Shown one piece after another: positions 60,808 through 64,000 of a DNA stretch of 64,000 nucleotides; the stretch's first letter is position 1, and each line of letters begins with the position of its first letter. The notes beneath the pieces are model-generated. The model was not told the origin of the DNA. It made no database searches and was given only the letters and a program-made list of their open reading frames with translations. Made by a program: the position numbers and the translations under genes. This stretch comes from Torreya grandis (lineage: Eukaryota > Streptophyta > Pinopsida > Cupressales > Taxaceae): the NCBI GenBank assembly GCA_037957365.1, contig JARHVA010000397.1:2830001-2894000 (forward strand), in the 5' to 3' direction.

Positions 60808-60812
60808 TACCT
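60808..60812. other. Target-site duplication TACCT, right of Element 1
   Basis: Pairs with 1629-1633. Confidence 0.75.
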
Positions 60813-61719
60813 TACCTTTCTAGCTATAAAAGTGGTGCTTCATGATGCCAAATAGGGAAAATCTCTTTGGGGGCACAACTATACTGAATGGATAATAATA
60901 CTAAATGGTAAAACAGATCATACAATTATAGCTTTGAGGCATTTGGATCTAATTTGGATGTGAGTTTCAATGAGTGTCATTATTTTCCTCATTTATTCAA
61001 AGGTATTATGTACACTCACCTATTACATATAATTTGGACATGACATTTAGACCTTGTTAGTATGAGTTTTTTTGGTTCCCAGTTGTACACCTCTATTTCT
61101 CAACCTTTTAAACTTGAAGAGAGTGGAAAGAAAATATGAAAAATTAAATATGTCATTATAGTTGGTGAAGGGCTTGACATCTTGACTGGACCAAACATAG
61201 AAAATGATTAGGAGGCACCTATAAAGGGTATGGTCATTTCCTTGCTGATTCTAACTCTACCTGAACTAAGGTGAGAGGACCTAAGGGTTAGCTTCACATC
61301 ACATAAGGGATTTAGTGATTTAATCTTCATGGTCATTTTTGGTATAAGGAAATACAAATCTGACTTGAACACAACCAAGCTTTCTCAATCCACTTGAAAA
61401 GGGTTGTCGCATAGAGTGAGCAAATGTTCTAGGCTATAAAAAAACTATTTAAGAAAGATATGGACATGACTAAAAATTTCATTATAAATAATATTCAATA
61501 ACAAAGGGATAAATAAGAGATTTCAATTTTGATCTTTAATGCATAAAATGGAAGCACATGCTAAGTATACAATATTTATGCACTCCTAGGCAAACAACAC
61601 TTCAGATATGTAGAGGATGTGTTATATGTAGGGTAAAACAAGGTAGGACAAAATCATCAATTAATAGCGATTAAAGTGGAGGGTTAATAGATGATCGTAA
61701 ATAATTTTAAATAAACTAT
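60813..61719. other. Flanking DNA between Elements 1 and 4
   Basis: Original neighbour of 1-1633 before Element 1 inserted. No gene, repeat or RNA gene seen. Confidence 0.55.
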
Positions 61720-62925
61720 TGTAGACATCTAATTCCTAACACCATTTTTGTTGAAATTGTTAATCTTACTTGAATTAAACTCAAATGCACATTTTACGTC
61801 AAAATCATTAAAACACCCTAAATGGTTCAAGATTATCATTTAAAAGTGCCAATTTATGTCAAAATATCCCTAAATGGGGCAATGTAATTTATGAAACAAC
61901 TAACTTTGATTAGATCATTCCAAGTTAAAATGTCAATTTTGCAACTGGGTGCCTTGGGTTGCTCTTTTTTGTTAAATATCTTACATGAGACATGTGCTTT
62001 TATTATTTGGTGTTGGAAACATCCTAAATGGGAATACAGTTATAATTCATCTAACACCACATTTTAATTATTATAGAGTAAAATTATAACCCATTAATAT
62101 GACTTTTTGATCATATTTATTAGTTGAGGTCCAGTTTCCAAATAATTGCACAAATGTTGATTAACCTTGTTTAAGGCTAATTGATCCAAATAAAGAGCTT
62201 AAGTGGATTTTACATGAGATTTGTTGAATATTTATTTTTGGAAATTAATTTCTATTAACTTCATCACCTAATGACATCATTTCTTTAGAAGATATTCCTA
62301 GGCCATAAATACATAAAATATCAAGATTATGGGTCTCCCATGCCTCATTAAGACCCTCCATGCTTCTTAAATTCCCCTATATCAAAAATATTTATGGATT
62401 TTATTATATAATTGAATTAATCCTTGTCCACACATATCAATCTTGAGATGGATGGTTCAAGTTGATTCTGAGCAATCTCAAAATATTATAAATAGAGAAG
62501 CCATGAACATCATTTTTAAGCTCAAGTATTGTAATGTTATAATGATAAAATCTCTCCACAACTCATTTTTATTTTGATTATTGTATTATTCATATTTGTA
62601 TTATCTTTATTTGATAAACAAATTATATAGTTACATATCATGAGCCTAGGTTTTGTGGAGTGTTTTTGAGACATTAGAGGAGTTTTCCACCTTTATTAAT
62701 GAAGACAAGGATGCTTGATGAAGGGAGAACATGTTTTTGAGCTGCTCTTGGAGGCTGGATTCACTTGGGAAGGTATAGGTTTCTTTCTTTCTTTCATTTG
62801 TCTTTCATTGTCATTAGTAATTCTGGCATGGATAGATAGGCTTAATTTGGTTTACTCTTATGCATTTCTCCTTTGATTTATTGGACTAATGTTTGACTAA
62901 TCATGTTATGTAATACTCTCTATAT
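61720..62925 (+). repeat. 5' LTR of Element 4
   Basis: Bounded by TGTAGACATC on the left and the PBS on the right. The right boundary is uncertain by a few bases because the second LTR is outside the window. Left flanking five bases: ACTAT. Confidence 0.65.
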
Positions 62926-62927
62926 TT

Positions 62928-62947
62928 TGGCATGCCCAGTGGGACAA
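62928..62947 (+). other. Primer-binding site of Element 4
   Basis: TGGCATGCCCAGTGGGACAA, near-identical to the Element 1 site. Confidence 0.75.
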
Positions 62948-64000
62948 GACACATCCCACATATGAAATAAATCATTAGGTAACTTTGAAATTTCAATTTG
63001 GATGCTTAAAACTCTTTCTAAGTGATTTTCTAATTTGGTTTGCCTGGATTTTTATCTTCACCGATTTACACAGTTAATTGCCAATAGTCAGTGCAACTGC
63101 TAATGATCAGTGTAACCATCAATGGTTATTATCAAACATCAATTATCAAGTATAACCATTGATGTTCACTAGTTTTCTATTACAAACACAAACCTGAAAG
63201 TTAATGGGTCATTTTAAAATGCTAAGTTTGGGGTCATACAGTCTCTATTTTTATGATTTTTCTAAAAACCACATGTTTTCTCCTAAATTTTAAGAATTTA
63301 ATATCAGTTTAGATTCAAGTTGCATAGTTTTTTCACAGAATTTTGAAAATATATTTAAATGTCTCTAATCTAACACATTTTCTTTTGGGGTGATGCCTTT
63401 GGGTACATACATAACTACCTACATTATTCCAAACTTAAAATAGCTTCAAAACTAAAGGAAATTATGAGTTTTTCTTTGTAGAACCAAGATAAACATTTGT
63501 TAAAATATGCTTTTTAGACCTCTTTTATATGTTTAAAATTAACTAAAAATCTTTCTTTTGGTGCTTATGAAAACTTTTTAAGGTGATTTTTCTTGATCAA
63601 GTTTTAAGATTTTCATTCAAAGTTCACAATTTAAGACCAAGGGGTCAAAATAACACCACATAATTTTTGATTTGGGGCTTAAAATTAAGCTCACTTGTCA
63701 CGTTTTGTCATTAATAAGTTGTTACTTAGAATTTGATTGGCAAAAAGAGAAGGACGTTGTATGTATGCTCTTCCATCTATCCCCTTTAGGGAACTTTTGG
63801 AATCAAAAGAGTCATCTTTATTGGAAACATGCCTATTCTAAGGCATAGAAATAATATCATTTAAATCACTCCCTAAAAAATCATAATAGTATTAGGTGAT
63901 CTTGAAAATGACCCTAAAGTCTTTCTCTTATGTTTTTTATTTCATTGCATCTTGGCTTATGAGGTGGACTTCATTACCTCCCACAAGTTATTTAAGGAAT
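62948..64000 (+). other. Leader of Element 4, non-coding
   Basis: Homologous to 2541-3880. Contains another cluster of the palindromic motif (TAACCATCAATGGTTA and variants, 63080-63170). No frame supported. Confidence 0.6.

Larger units (their letters stand above)
61720..64000 (+). mobile_element. Element 4: 5' part of an LTR retrotransposon, cut by the window end
   Basis: TGTAGACATC at 61720 starts a ~1.2-kb LTR, followed by a PBS and a leader homologous to that of Element 1 to the last base of the window (the run from CATCTTGGCTT to ACAAGTTATTTA). The LTR body does not match that of Element 1. Gag-pol, if any, lies beyond 64000. Confidence 0.7.

Overview
The window is plant nuclear DNA: AT-rich, poor in CpG, with no host gene I can support, and filled with decayed Ty3/gypsy LTR retrotransposons nested inside one another. 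The domain types (an additional RNase H next to a gypsy reverse transcriptase, and a plant mobile domain gene) point to a vascular plant with a large, repeat-rich genome. The species cannot be named from this sequence.

Layout, with each insertion closed by its own target-site duplication (TSD). (1) 1-1633 is flanking DNA with an 82-bp perfect palindrome and a GT microsatellite. (2) Element 1, 1634-60807 (+), has ~0.9-kb LTRs starting TGTAGAC, PBS at 2521, PPT at 59891 and TSD TACCT on both sides. It is split at 4410 and appears non-autonomous: its right half holds coding tandem repeats and no pol. (3) Element 2, 4411-54051 (+), TSD ATTTG, sits inside Element 1. Its LTRs are unusually large (5' LTR 4411-10720, about 6.3 kb). 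Between them lies a decayed gag-PR-aRNH-RT-RNH-INT region at 10721-17164, preceded by a PBS matching tRNA-Asn. Each LTR carries a long reading frame of about 1,040 codons with a TATA box 237-239 bp upstream of its ATG. (4) The 3' LTR of Element 2 (17165-54051) is itself broken by an unclassified 5.1-kb insertion (20992-26084) and by Element 3. (5) Element 3, 27882-53660 (minus strand), has 1.53-kb LTRs and TSD ATAAC/ATAAT. It is a Tat-like gypsy element with gag at ~50.0 kb, PR, RT, RNH, aRNH and INT ending at ~41.4 kb. In its long 3' region there is a plant mobile domain (PMD) gene on the opposite strand. (6) That PMD gene is cut by a solo LTR of the Element 2 family, 32000-38819, TSD CACTA, which carries a third copy of the ~1,040-codon frame. 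(7) After Element 1 there is ~0.9 kb of flanking DNA, then the 5' end of Element 4 (LTR from 61720, PBS at 62928), which runs off the window.

Every coding region is a pseudogene with stops, frameshifts and substituted catalytic residues. Many changes have the C-to-T / G-to-A form expected from deamination of methylated cytosine. The most interesting object is the LTR-borne reading frame: three collinear copies, conserved promoter spacing, no family I recognise, and an independent solo LTR with its own TSD proving that the cassette lies inside the LTR. All boundaries were read by eye and may be off by one or two bases.
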